Origin: Hyphomicrobium_A sp963728165
GTDB taxonomy: Bacteria; Pseudomonadota; Alphaproteobacteria; Rhizobiales; Hyphomicrobiaceae
Direction of reading: 5' to 3'
Length of the DNA stretch: 64,000 bases
NCBI GenBank assembly: GCA_963728165.1
Contig: CAVSIY010000007.1
Coordinates: 248,001-312,000, forward strand
Positions within the stretch are counted from its first letter, which is position 1; every line of letters begins with the position of its first letter. Made by a program: the position numbers and the translations under genes. The notes below the pieces were generated by a model. It was not told the origin of the DNA. It saw only the letters and a program-made list of their open reading frames with translations, and made no database searches. This document shows, piece by piece, positions 8,643 to 16,713 of the stretch.

Positions 8643-9098
8643 ATGCGGTTGAGCGAATTCTTCTGGAGCCTCGGGGCCTGGAACTGGTTCGTCATTGCGG
8701 TGGCGTTGTTCGTGCTGGAGACGATCGTGCCGGGCGTGCACTTCGTCTGGTTCGGGCTTGCCGCGGTGATCGTCGGCCTGGCGGGCCTCGCCATTGACAT
8801 CGCCTGGGAGTGGCAATTGATCGCCTTCGCAATCATCTCCTGCATCACCGTCTTCTTCGTGCGCCGCTACGCCGCGCCCGATATGGCGGGCAGCGACGAG
8901 CCCGCCCTCAATCTGCGCGCGGTCCAATACGTCGGCCGCGTGGTCACTGTCGAGGAAGCGATCGCCGGAGGGCGCGGCAAGGTGCGCGTGGGCGACACCT
9001 TGTGGCCGGCCCAAGGCGGCGACGCACCTCAGGGCGCGCGCGTCAAGATCACGGGAACGCAGGGCACCGTGCTGTTGGTCGAGCATGCGGTTCCCTGA
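8643..9098 (+). CDS. NfeD family protein (short form)
   Basis: 151 residues: two or three transmembrane helices (about 15-35, 40-55, 57-75), then a C-terminal OB-fold domain (about 95-150) with the typical LNLRAVQYVGRV...GRGKVRVGDTLWPA...GARVKITGTQG pattern. Short NfeD proteins partner SPFH proteins, in line with the gene upstream. GGGAGG at 8629-8634 supports the ATG. The last 14 bases overlap the next gene. Confidence 0.92.
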   Translation: MRLSEFFWSLGAWNWFVIAVALFVLETIVPGVHFVWFGLAAVIVGLAGLAIDIAWEWQLIAFAIISCITVFFVRRYAAPDMAGSDEPALNLRAVQYVGRVVTVEEAIAGGRGKVRVGDTLWPAQGGDAPQGARVKITGTQGTVLLVEHAVP

Positions 9099-9510
9099 GC
9101 GAGACGACCGGCCGAGCGCGTTTCTCTGGCTCGCCGCCGTGGCGGGCCTGCTCTTGCCCGTCGTCGGCGTCGCGACCGCCATCTACGGAATTTTCATGGG
9201 GGCGTCCGGCGATCGCTCGGGCTGGTACTGGGCCGGCGCCGGCGTCGTGCTCGTGCTCGCCGACATTGTCATCGATTCCCTCTGGGCCAATCCGAGGGTG
9301 TCGCGCAGCGACGAGCCGGAGTTGAACCGCCGCGGCGCCGAGCTCGTCGGCCAAGTCGTCGTGGTGGTGGAGGCGATCGAGCGGGACGGCCGCGGAACGG
9401 TGCGCGCAGCCGACACCATCTGGGCCGCCGAGGGCTGCGCGGCGGCGCCGGGAAACCGCGTCCGCATCACCGGCGTCAAGGGCACGGTGCTGACGGTCGA
9501 GGTGATCTAG
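9085..9510 (+). CDS. second NfeD-like OB-fold membrane protein
   Basis: 141 residues, overlapping the preceding nfeD by 14 bases. It has two predicted transmembrane helices (about 13-35 and 45-65) and a C-terminal domain clearly paralogous to that of its neighbour: SDEPELNRRGAELVGQV, then GRGTVRAADTIWAA and NRVRITGVKGTVL. Tandem nfeD paralogues behind one SPFH gene suggest a duplication that now forms a three-part membrane complex; that is inference. Confidence 0.82.
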   Translation: MRFPERDDRPSAFLWLAAVAGLLLPVVGVATAIYGIFMGASGDRSGWYWAGAGVVLVLADIVIDSLWANPRVSRSDEPELNRRGAELVGQVVVVVEAIERDGRGTVRAADTIWAAEGCAAAPGNRVRITGVKGTVLTVEVI

Positions 9511-9572
9511 ATTGCAGATCTCGGCGACATAGGGCGGCTGGCGATGGCCCCGGTCCCCTGGTAGATTGAGCC

Positions 9573-9797
9573 ATGAACGAGCGCGTCAAGAGACTGACTG
9601 AGGAGATCCGCAAGCTTCCGCCCGAGGAGCAGGCCGATCTCATCGACGAGCTATTGGTCCTCACCTATCGCGAGCCCGATCCGGAGATCGACAAGGCTTG
9701 GGCAAGAGAGGCGAAGGATCGTCTAGAAGCTTGGCGACGCGGCGAGACTCAGTCGCGTCCCGCAGCAGACGTGCTCACCAAGCATACTAAGCCGTGA
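9573..9797 (+). CDS. antitoxin of a ParE/RelE-type pair (addiction module component)
   Basis: 74 residues matching the 'putative addiction module component' antitoxin family: an N-terminal helix with KLPPEEQADLIDELL, then the acidic segment DPEIDKAWAREAKDRLEAW with the typical GE near the C-terminus. Such antitoxins wrap around the toxin encoded immediately downstream. Here the stop overlaps the GTG of the toxin frame (9794) by 4 bases, the usual coupled layout. Confidence 0.82.
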   Translation: MNERVKRLTEEIRKLPPEEQADLIDELLVLTYREPDPEIDKAWAREAKDRLEAWRRGETQSRPAADVLTKHTKP

Positions 9798-10104
9798 AAT
9801 TTGAAGATACGACTGGCCGTCTAGCCGAACGCGAACTCGATGAGGCAGTCGCTTACTGGTACGATCGGCAACGGACTGGCCTCGGAGATGAGTTTGTTGG
9901 AGAGGTCGGCTCGCACTTGAGCGGATACTGGCGCATCCGCACGCTTGGCAGCAGTTGGAGGACGACGCCAGACGCTGCCGGCTAAATCGCTTTCCGTACG
10001 GCATCGTCTACACAATCGAGGGCGAAACGATCCTGGTGCTCGCGGTCATGAACTTGCGCCGCAATCCAATCTATTGGCGAGATAGGCTGAAAGATAGCGA
10101 TTAA
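9794..10104 (+). pseudogene. ParE/RelE-type toxin, frameshifted
   Basis: From GTG 9794 the protein starts like a ParE/RelE toxin (AERELDEAVAYWYDRQRTGLGDEFVGEV) but leaves frame at about 9908-9913 and stops at 9985. In the +1-shifted frame the family sequence resumes at 9913 (ALERILAHPHAWQQLED, then RFPYGIVYTI and LRRNPIYWRDR) and ends at TAA 10102-10104. One missing base between EVG and ALERI would restore a toxin of about 103 residues. Either the toxin has been inactivated while the antitoxin survives, or the base is a sequence error. Confidence 0.85.
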
Positions 10105-10107
10105 GGC

Positions 10108-11133
10108 CTAAGCGATGCCGGCACGCAGCAGATCGTGGATGTGCACGATGCCGATGGGCCGGCCCTTCTCAACGACGAACAGCGCCGTGATGCGCGAGGC
10201 GTTGATCAGCTCCAGCGCGGCTGAGGCCAGCATTTTTGGCGTCGCCGTCTTCGGCCGGCGCGTCATGATGTCGGCCGCGCGCGCACGCACCAGATCCGCG
10301 CCCATGTGACGGCGCAAGTCGCCGTCGGTCACGATGCCGATGAGCTTGCCCTTGGCGTCGACGATGCCGAGGCAGCCGAAGCTCTTCTGCGTCATGGTGA
10401 CGAGGGCGCCGCTCATGGGCTCGGTGTCGCGTGCCAGCGGCAGCCGATCACCCTTGTGCATCACGTCGGTGACGTACTTGAGGCTGGCGCCGAGCGAGCC
10501 GCCCGGATGGAACGCCTTGAACTCATGCGCCGTGAAGCCCTTGGCCTCCAGAAGCGCGATGGCGAGGCAGTCGCCGAGCACGAGCTGCATGGCGGTCGAG
10601 GTGGTGGGCGCCAGGCCGTGCGGGCAGGCCTCCTTGGTGCGCGGCAGCTCGAGCACGACGTCGGCCTGCTGACCGAGCGCGGACTCGGCGCGCGAGGTGA
10701 TGGCGACGATAGGAACATTGTAGCGGCGCGAATAGGTGATCAGCGGCTTGAGCTCGACCGTCTCGCCCGACCACGACAGCGCCAAGAGCACGTCGTCCTC
10801 TGTGATCATGCCGAGGTCGCCGTGCGAGGCTTCGGTCGGGTGCACGAAGAACGCCGGGCGTCCGGTCGAGGCGAAGGTCGCCGCCATCTTCTGGCCGATG
10901 TGGCCGCTCTTGCCGATGCCGGTCACGATGACGCGGCCACGCGCGGTGCGCAAGATGCGCAGTGCGGTGCCGAAGGCGCTGGCCATGGGGCCCGAGAGCG
11001 CCTGGCGCAGTTGCGAAAGCCCCTCGCACTCGAGGTCGAGGGTGCGCAGCGCCGAGGCCACGGGCAGACGCGCCAAGCGCTTGCCGCCGTCAATGCTCTT
11101 GAATTTCCGCAAAGGCCCGCCGGCCGCCGTCAT
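10108..11133 (-). CDS. kdsD: arabinose-5-phosphate isomerase (KdsD/KpsF), SIS + CBS domains
   Basis: Converts ribulose-5-phosphate to arabinose-5-phosphate for Kdo, the inner-core sugar of LPS. An N-terminal SIS domain (VIVTGIGKSGHIGQK, ATFASTGRPAFFVHPTEASHGDLG, ALSWSGETVEL) is followed by two CBS domains ending in VTDGDLRRHM and GIVHIHDLL. I prefer ATG 11133 (341 residues), which has a GGGGGA-type ribosome site; the frame is open to 11223, but the added 30 residues are not family-like. In many alphaproteobacteria this gene sits beside lptC/lptA; here it is more than 20 kb away from them. Confidence 0.93.
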   Translation of the reverse strand: MTAAGGPLRKFKSIDGGKRLARLPVASALRTLDLECEGLSQLRQALSGPMASAFGTALRILRTARGRVIVTGIGKSGHIGQKMAATFASTGRPAFFVHPTEASHGDLGMITEDDVLLALSWSGETVELKPLITYSRRYNVPIVAITSRAESALGQQADVVLELPRTKEACPHGLAPTTSTAMQLVLGDCLAIALLEAKGFTAHEFKAFHPGGSLGASLKYVTDVMHKGDRLPLARDTEPMSGALVTMTQKSFGCLGIVDAKGKLIGIVTDGDLRRHMGADLVRARAADIMTRRPKTATPKMLASAALELINASRITALFVVEKGRPIGIVHIHDLLRAGIA

Positions 11134-11340
11134 GGGCTGCTTCCCCCGTGCCTCGCCTGGCGCTCCAAGCCTTTGATATATCAAAGGCCGCTCGATCCTC
11201 CAATCTCGGTGACGTTTCGTCAACCAATTTGACCGCGCCGGACAACGAGTGCGAGGCCAAGGGACCGCTCCCCTATCCTAAACAGACCATTAACCGTCGT
11301 TCCTTAGTGTTCTCGGCACGTATGGGCGTTCGCGTGGCGA

Positions 11341-13080
11341 GTGATCATGGGAGCGCTTTGGTGGGTAGCTGGCAGCGAGTTCTCAGTTTGCTTGGGCTTT
11401 GCCGTCGTGTCCGGGGTCCTGTCGATCCTGGCGTCCCCGCCGGCCATCGGCCAGATCCTCGATGCCCCCCCTCGGGCAGAACGGGCCCCCCCGCCGCGCC
11501 GCCCCGCGACCACGCCGGGAGCCTTCGCCACATCCGTCAGCCGTGCAATCGATCAGTCGTTCTACGCAAACCGCGGCTTCGCGCCCCAGCTGAACGCCGG
11601 CCCTGCCCAAGCCGACGGCCAGGCTGAGGGTTGGGTGACGGGGACGGAATACACGGCGGAGACGGCTGGCCCGCTCGGCGAGGAAGAGGCGCGCCCCCGG
11701 CAGCCCCCGGTTCCACAAGATGGAGATCTGGTATCGCCGACCATGCCGCAGCCCAACGATGACGGCGTCATCGACTTGAGCGCGCCCAACCCGTTTGCCG
11801 GAGAGGGAGAGGGGGTCACGCCTGTCAACTTGCGCGTGCCCGAGGAGATCGCCGCCTTGGGTCCGGGCCTTGGCTTCGATCCTCTGTTGCTGCAGGCGGA
11901 GGAGACCAACCCGGTCTTCAGCAATTTTGCGCTGTCCCCGGTCGACCCCGACCCGTTCGTGCCGCTCGGCATGCGGCTCGGCAGCTTCACGCTGTTCACG
12001 TCGGTGGAGGCCGACGGCGACTACAACAGCAATCTTTTCGCTTCGCCCGTGCCGCTCGGCGATTATTCGCTGGAGGTGCGACCGGCCGCGCGGCTTGCTT
12101 CAAACTGGAGCACGCACGCAATCGAGGTGCGGGCGAGCGGCGACCTGAGCTATCACGACAAGTATCCTACTGAGGACAATCGCGCCTACATCGTGGAGGG
12201 CCTGGGTCGGCTCGATGTGGCGCGCCGCACCAACCTGCAGGGCGCCGTCTCGCGCGAATACGCGCAGGAAAGCCGCAACGCGATCAACGCCAGCTCCGTC
12301 GGCACCCGTCCCAATATCACCGTCGAGCGGGGGCGGGCTTCGCTCAACCACCGTTTCAATCGGCTGTCGGTGCAGCTGCGCGGCGCCATCGTCGATACGA
12401 GCTACTCAACCGACGTGTTCGACGGGATGGTGGAGAGCAACTCCGACCGCGACTACACGCTCTATGAGGAAGCCTTCAGGCCGCAGTGGGAGTTCATGCC
12501 GACGCTGTTCTTGTTCTCCGACTTCGCCTTCAACCAGCGCGACTACTCGATCCCGGCCTTCACCGACGGCATCATCCGCTCCTCGACCGGCGAGCGCTAT
12601 CGCCTGGGCGTATCGTTTGGCAATGTTGGCGAGTTCCTGCGCGGCGAGGTGAGCCTCGGCTACGGGAGCCAGACGCCCGACAACCACACGCTCGCGGTCA
12701 TCGACGGGCTGCTCGTCGACGCCAGCCTCACATGGCGTCCCACGCCTATTACGAGCGTGCTCTTCACCGCCAGCAGCGACGTCGCCGAGACGACGACGGT
12801 CGATTCCGGTGGCGTCATGGAGCGCACCTATGGCCTGGAGGCGCGTCACAGCTTCCAGACGCGGCTCGTCGGCATCGCTGGCCTCGGCTACTTCACCCGC
12901 GATTTCGTCGGTGCCGGCATCCACGAGAACCAGCTCACGGCGGCGACGGGCATCGAGTACTACCTGAGCCGGCAGGCGGTGCTCTTCGGCCGCTACCAGC
13001 ACACCGCCTTCGATACGACGAGCCCCAACGGCAACTACACGGTCGAGGAGGTGCAACTCGGCGTGCGCCTGCGCGACTAG
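11341..13080 (+). CDS. outer-membrane beta-barrel protein (BBP2-like)
   Basis: 579 residues. A signal-peptide-like hydrophobic N-terminus (about residues 14-35) is followed by a Pro-rich, acidic linker of about 180 residues and then about 370 residues of alternating beta-strand pattern rich in aromatic residues (SVEADGDYNSNLFA, LTWRPTPITSVLFT, YYLSRQAVLFGRYQ). It resembles the putative beta-barrel porin 2 family, often encoded near exopolysaccharide genes. The last residues (VQLGVRLRD) end in Asp rather than the usual terminal aromatic. GTG 11341 or ATG 11347 could be the start. A role in polysaccharide export is suggested only by the galU and galE neighbours. Confidence 0.8.
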   Translation: MIMGALWWVAGSEFSVCLGFAVVSGVLSILASPPAIGQILDAPPRAERAPPPRRPATTPGAFATSVSRAIDQSFYANRGFAPQLNAGPAQADGQAEGWVTGTEYTAETAGPLGEEEARPRQPPVPQDGDLVSPTMPQPNDDGVIDLSAPNPFAGEGEGVTPVNLRVPEEIAALGPGLGFDPLLLQAEETNPVFSNFALSPVDPDPFVPLGMRLGSFTLFTSVEADGDYNSNLFASPVPLGDYSLEVRPAARLASNWSTHAIEVRASGDLSYHDKYPTEDNRAYIVEGLGRLDVARRTNLQGAVSREYAQESRNAINASSVGTRPNITVERGRASLNHRFNRLSVQLRGAIVDTSYSTDVFDGMVESNSDRDYTLYEEAFRPQWEFMPTLFLFSDFAFNQRDYSIPAFTDGIIRSSTGERYRLGVSFGNVGEFLRGEVSLGYGSQTPDNHTLAVIDGLLVDASLTWRPTPITSVLFTASSDVAETTTVDSGGVMERTYGLEARHSFQTRLVGIAGLGYFTRDFVGAGIHENQLTAATGIEYYLSRQAVLFGRYQHTAFDTTSPNGNYTVEEVQLGVRLRD

Positions 13081-13098
13081 CCTCCAGTTACGCACAGC

Positions 13099-13980
13099 TT
13101 AGCCAACTGCTGAATGCCCCAGCCATTTTTGGACTAGCGGTTTGTGTTGGCTTCCCGTTCCATAGACGCGGCTATGGGCTGCTTGCACCATTGATGTGTT
13201 AGCCATGCGTGCGATTATCTCCGGAGAGTGGCGCTCAAAGCCTCTGTCATAGTGACTAGCTACGAAGAGTAGATCTGGTGCGAGAGGGGCAGCGATCAAA
13301 CATTTGTTGGACTTTAGGCCATCGAAACGCAGAACTGGTCTATCCGAAGTGAGAAGATCGACCTTGGAGCCGTTGAGATGGAGGACCTGCCATAGCATGT
13401 TGATGATTATCGATCCGACTCCGGCATCAGATACCAAGCGAGGAAGCACTCGCCCCATTGCGACAATTTCATCGAGACCTTTTGCGTTCGCTTCTACCCA
13501 TTCTGTAAGTGTCCCATGGGGACTGTCACCCTTAGCGGCCAAATATTCTGCGGGATTGGCTTCCAGGGCCCTCCAGAGCGCTGCGCGTCCTTCATTGCGC
13601 AGTTTTGCAATAATTTCCGGCGACCGGAGCCATTGCGCCATCAGAAATCGAGTCCAAGGAGAACGCTCATCCGAGTCGAGGCTGCCCAATTCACCGGATC
13701 GCAATCGCGTCAAGACTTTGGCAGCAGGACTATCTACTGCTCTGCTCATCACCTCGCGCTCTACCCATTGGCGGTCCGCTTCGGGTAGCGAGGAAATGCT
13801 GTAGAGATGCGGTTCAAATGCAGTATGTTTAGGCGCCCGAAAGCTGACAGCTACGTGATTGCCCACGCGGGAGTATATGGCCAACTTGCCATCCTTGCGA
13901 CACCAGCCTGAGAGAAGAAACCGTGGTACATGGTGATGTCTTTGAGGTGTGCTCGTCGGTGGCATATCGAAATCGAACAT
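13099..13980 (-). CDS. DUF4238 domain protein
   Basis: 293 residues with the DUF4238 hallmarks: N-terminal QRHHHVPRFLLSGW, a central all-helical region, and VDLLTSDRPVLR about 80 residues before the C-terminus. The biochemical role of DUF4238 is not established. Base composition is visibly less G+C-rich than the flanks. The start codon overlaps the stop of the upstream gene (TAATG at 13978-13982), so the two are a translationally coupled pair, probably acquired together. Confidence 0.85.
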   Translation of the reverse strand: MFDFDMPPTSTPQRHHHVPRFLLSGWCRKDGKLAIYSRVGNHVAVSFRAPKHTAFEPHLYSISSLPEADRQWVEREVMSRAVDSPAAKVLTRLRSGELGSLDSDERSPWTRFLMAQWLRSPEIIAKLRNEGRAALWRALEANPAEYLAAKGDSPHGTLTEWVEANAKGLDEIVAMGRVLPRLVSDAGVGSIIINMLWQVLHLNGSKVDLLTSDRPVLRFDGLKSNKCLIAAPLAPDLLFVASHYDRGFERHSPEIIARMANTSMVQAAHSRVYGTGSQHKPLVQKWLGHSAVG

Positions 13981-14486
13981 TAGCCTCCCATTCGCTCTCT
14001 GACAGGCATCTGAAAAAGGAGGTGCATGAGCGCACCCCCTACAGCCGCATGGTCAATATGGCCGTCTAGTGTTGTGTCTTTGGCGATTTCTGTCGCGCTT
14101 GCCACATCGGGGTCGTCATCGAAAGCGTGACTTCCAAAAATGAAAAGGGCGAGCTTGGACCCGTTCTGCTGTCCGAGCTCATAGTCGGGATTGCGGTTGC
14201 GACCGTAGCCTTCAATCAGACCCACCACATTCGGGCTGTAGCCATCCAACTCCCTGAGCGTGCCAATCAATACGCGGCCCCGTTGCGCGGCCGTAAGTTT
14301 GACGCGCGTGATCACTGATGATGTGATGGCAATCACGCCAACGACGAAACCGAGTACGTAAGGATCGCGCCAGAACGCTGCCGGCCATGGCCGAAGCTTC
14401 TCGGGTAGTCTAATCACAGGATTGAGCGCCGTTACACAAGCTTGTCGTGCTTTGGCAACTCGAAAAACTCCAAACATGCCAGTCAC
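13980..14486 (-). CDS. hypothetical protein with one transmembrane helix, coupled to DUF4238 gene
   Basis: 168 residues, no family recognised. A hydrophobic segment (YVLGFVVGVIAITSSVIT, about residues 43-60) could be a membrane anchor. The following about 100 residues look soluble and contain GRVLIGTLRELDGYSPNVVG and ALFIFGSHAFDDDPDV. It is the first gene of a two-gene transcript with the DUF4238 protein (TAATG overlap). Composition is again lower in G+C than the flanking housekeeping genes. Confidence 0.65.
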   Translation of the reverse strand: MTGMFGVFRVAKARQACVTALNPVIRLPEKLRPWPAAFWRDPYVLGFVVGVIAITSSVITRVKLTAAQRGRVLIGTLRELDGYSPNVVGLIEGYGRNRNPDYELGQQNGSKLALFIFGSHAFDDDPDVASATEIAKDTTLDGHIDHAAVGGALMHLLFQMPVRERMGG

Positions 14487-14589
14487 TCATCAATTTGAAT
14501 AGTGATCAACAGACTGCGCGCGAGAGCCTTTACGTTCAAGGTCTCAAATGACGAGGTGCCCGGAACTGTGTGTGCTTTCACCTACGCGA

Positions 14590-15471
14590 CTAAGTGAGCT
14601 TGCCGAGCGCGGCCTTGAGGGCGGGGCCCAAGTCCTCGCGCTCGAGCGCATAGGCGACGTTTGCCAAAAGGAAGCCGAGCTTGGTGCCGCAGTCGTAGAT
14701 CTTGCCGTCGAAGCGCACCGCGTAAAACGGCCGGCCGCTCTTCTGCATGGCGATCATGGAATCGGTGAGCTGGATCTCGCCGCCCGTGCCGCGCTCCTGA
14801 CGCGCCAAGAGCTCGAAGATCTCCGGCTGCAGGATGTAGCGGCCGGTGATGTGCAGGTTGGACGGCGCCGTGCCGCGCTTGGGCTTCTCCACCATCTCGG
14901 TGATGGCCGAGACCTTGGCGTTGCGGTCCTTCACCCCGACGATGCCGTAGAGATGCGCCTCCTCCTCCGGCACCGGCGAGACCGCGATGAGATTGCCGCC
15001 GTGCGTCTCGTAGGCCTCGATCATCTCGGCGAGGCACGGGCGGGCCCCGTGATGCAGCATGTCGGGGAGCAGAAGCGCGAACGGCTCATCGCCCACGAGC
15101 TCGCGCGCGCACCATACGGCGTGGCCCAGCCCTAAGGGCTCTTGCTGGCGGGTGAAGCTGGTGGCGCCGGCCTCGGGCAGATCGCGCGCGAGCAACTCAA
15201 GCTCCGCCGTCTTGCCGCGCTGAGCGAGCGTCGCCTCGAGCTCAGGCTGCCGGTCGAAGTGATCCTCGATTGCGCCCTTGTTGCGCCCCGTCACGAAAAT
15301 AAAGTGCTCGATGCCGGCGGCGCGGGCCTCGTCCACGACGTGTTGGATCGCCGGCCGGTCCACCACCGTCAACATCTCCTTGGGGATGGCCTTGGTGGCG
15401 GGGAGAAAGCGCGTGCCGAGGCCGGCCACGGGAAACACGGCCTTGCGGATGCGCTTCTTGGGGGAGGGCAT
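14590..15471 (-). CDS. galU: UTP-glucose-1-phosphate uridylyltransferase
   Basis: 293 residues. GalU makes UDP-glucose for polysaccharide, LPS and UDP-galactose (via galE next door). The nucleotidyltransferase signature is FPVAGLGTRFLPATKAIPKE; further motifs are QQEPLGLGHAVWCA, LLLPDML, VEKPK and YDCGTKLG. ATG 15471 is preferred: GGAG lies 6 bases upstream, while the longer form would need a TTG at 15483. It is divergent from galE across a 170-base promoter region. Confidence 0.96.
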   Translation of the reverse strand: MPSPKKRIRKAVFPVAGLGTRFLPATKAIPKEMLTVVDRPAIQHVVDEARAAGIEHFIFVTGRNKGAIEDHFDRQPELEATLAQRGKTAELELLARDLPEAGATSFTRQQEPLGLGHAVWCARELVGDEPFALLLPDMLHHGARPCLAEMIEAYETHGGNLIAVSPVPEEEAHLYGIVGVKDRNAKVSAITEMVEKPKRGTAPSNLHITGRYILQPEIFELLARQERGTGGEIQLTDSMIAMQKSGRPFYAVRFDGKIYDCGTKLGFLLANVAYALEREDLGPALKAALGKLT

Positions 15472-15639
15472 GGGGAACTCCAAGGCTCGGGCGGGGTTCG
15501 AATTAGGCGATCAGGGCGCAAATTTGGTGTAAATTTTCAATCCTGGGGGGATGTGACGCGACTTGTTTCAGGCCATGGTTAAGCATTGCACTGATAAAGA
15601 GCCAAGGCCAGCAGGGCCATTATCGGGAAGGCACAAACG

Positions 15640-16632
15640 ATGACCGTACTCGTTACCGGCGGTGCCGGATATATCGGAAGCCACATGGTGCTGGAGCTTC
15701 TCGATTCAGGCGAAAGCGTCATCGTTCTCGACAATCTCTCGACAGGCTTCCGCTGGGCCGTTCCGGCGAACGCGACGCTGGTCGTCGGCGACGTCGGTGA
15801 TCAGGAGCTCGTCCGCTCGATCGTGCGCAAGCACGGCGTGCAGTCCATCCTGCATTTCGCCGGCTCGATCGTGGTGCCGGAGTCGGTCGCCGATCCGCTC
15901 GGCTACTACCACAACAACACCGTGAAGTCGCGCGCCCTGATGGAGGTCGCGGTGGAGACGGGCGTCAAGAATTTCATCTTCTCCTCGACCGCTGCGGTCT
16001 ACGGCATGCCGAAGGAGAATCCCGTCGGCGAGGATGCCGAGCTGAGGCCGATGTCGCCCTACGGCTCCTCCAAGATGATGACGGAGATCATGCTCGCCGA
16101 CACCGCGCGCGCCCACGACTTCCGCTACGTGGCGCTGCGCTACTTCAATGTTGCGGGCGCCGACCCCAAGGGCCGCTCGGGCCAGTCGACGCCCAATGCC
16201 ACCCACCTGATCAAGGTCGCGTGCGAGGCCGCGCTCGGCAAGCGGCCCTATCTGGAGGTGTTCGGCACCGACTACGACACGCCCGACGGCACCTGCATCC
16301 GCGACTACATCCAGGTCACCGATCTGGCGCGCGCGCACCTGGCGGCGCTGCGCCATCTGCGCGACGGCGGAGAGTCCAATATTTTCAACTGCGGGTACTC
16401 GAAGGGCTTCTCGGTGCTCGAGGTGATCGAGGCGGTCAAGCGGGTCTCGGGCGCCGATTTCGAGGTGCGCATCGGCCCGCGCCGGCCGGGCGATCCGGCC
16501 GCGATCGTCGCCGCCTCCGACAAGATCCGCGTGCGGCTCGGCTGGCGCCCGGTCTACGACAACCTCGATACGATCGCCCGGCAGGCGCTCGCCTGGGAGG
16601 CGCACTTGAAGCAGTTCAAGCACGCGAGCTAG
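15640..16632 (+). CDS. galE: UDP-glucose 4-epimerase
   Basis: 330 residues, extended SDR family. It interconverts UDP-glucose and UDP-galactose using bound NAD. The NAD-binding motif TGGAGYIG is at residues 6-13. The catalytic Tyr141 and Lys145 are in SPYGSSKMM, with the conserved serines in FSSTAAVYG. The C-terminal VRIGPRRPGDPAAIVA is typical. It is paired divergently with galU, consistent with surface polysaccharide supply. Confidence 0.95.
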   Translation: MTVLVTGGAGYIGSHMVLELLDSGESVIVLDNLSTGFRWAVPANATLVVGDVGDQELVRSIVRKHGVQSILHFAGSIVVPESVADPLGYYHNNTVKSRALMEVAVETGVKNFIFSSTAAVYGMPKENPVGEDAELRPMSPYGSSKMMTEIMLADTARAHDFRYVALRYFNVAGADPKGRSGQSTPNATHLIKVACEAALGKRPYLEVFGTDYDTPDGTCIRDYIQVTDLARAHLAALRHLRDGGESNIFNCGYSKGFSVLEVIEAVKRVSGADFEVRIGPRRPGDPAAIVAASDKIRVRLGWRPVYDNLDTIARQALAWEAHLKQFKHAS

Positions 16633-16713
16633 GCGCTGAGGGTCGCAAAATTGCCGGGAAGAGCGGTCAGCTAGGCCCCGTGAGCGAACGACTTGGGGGG
16701 CAAAGAGGCGCAC

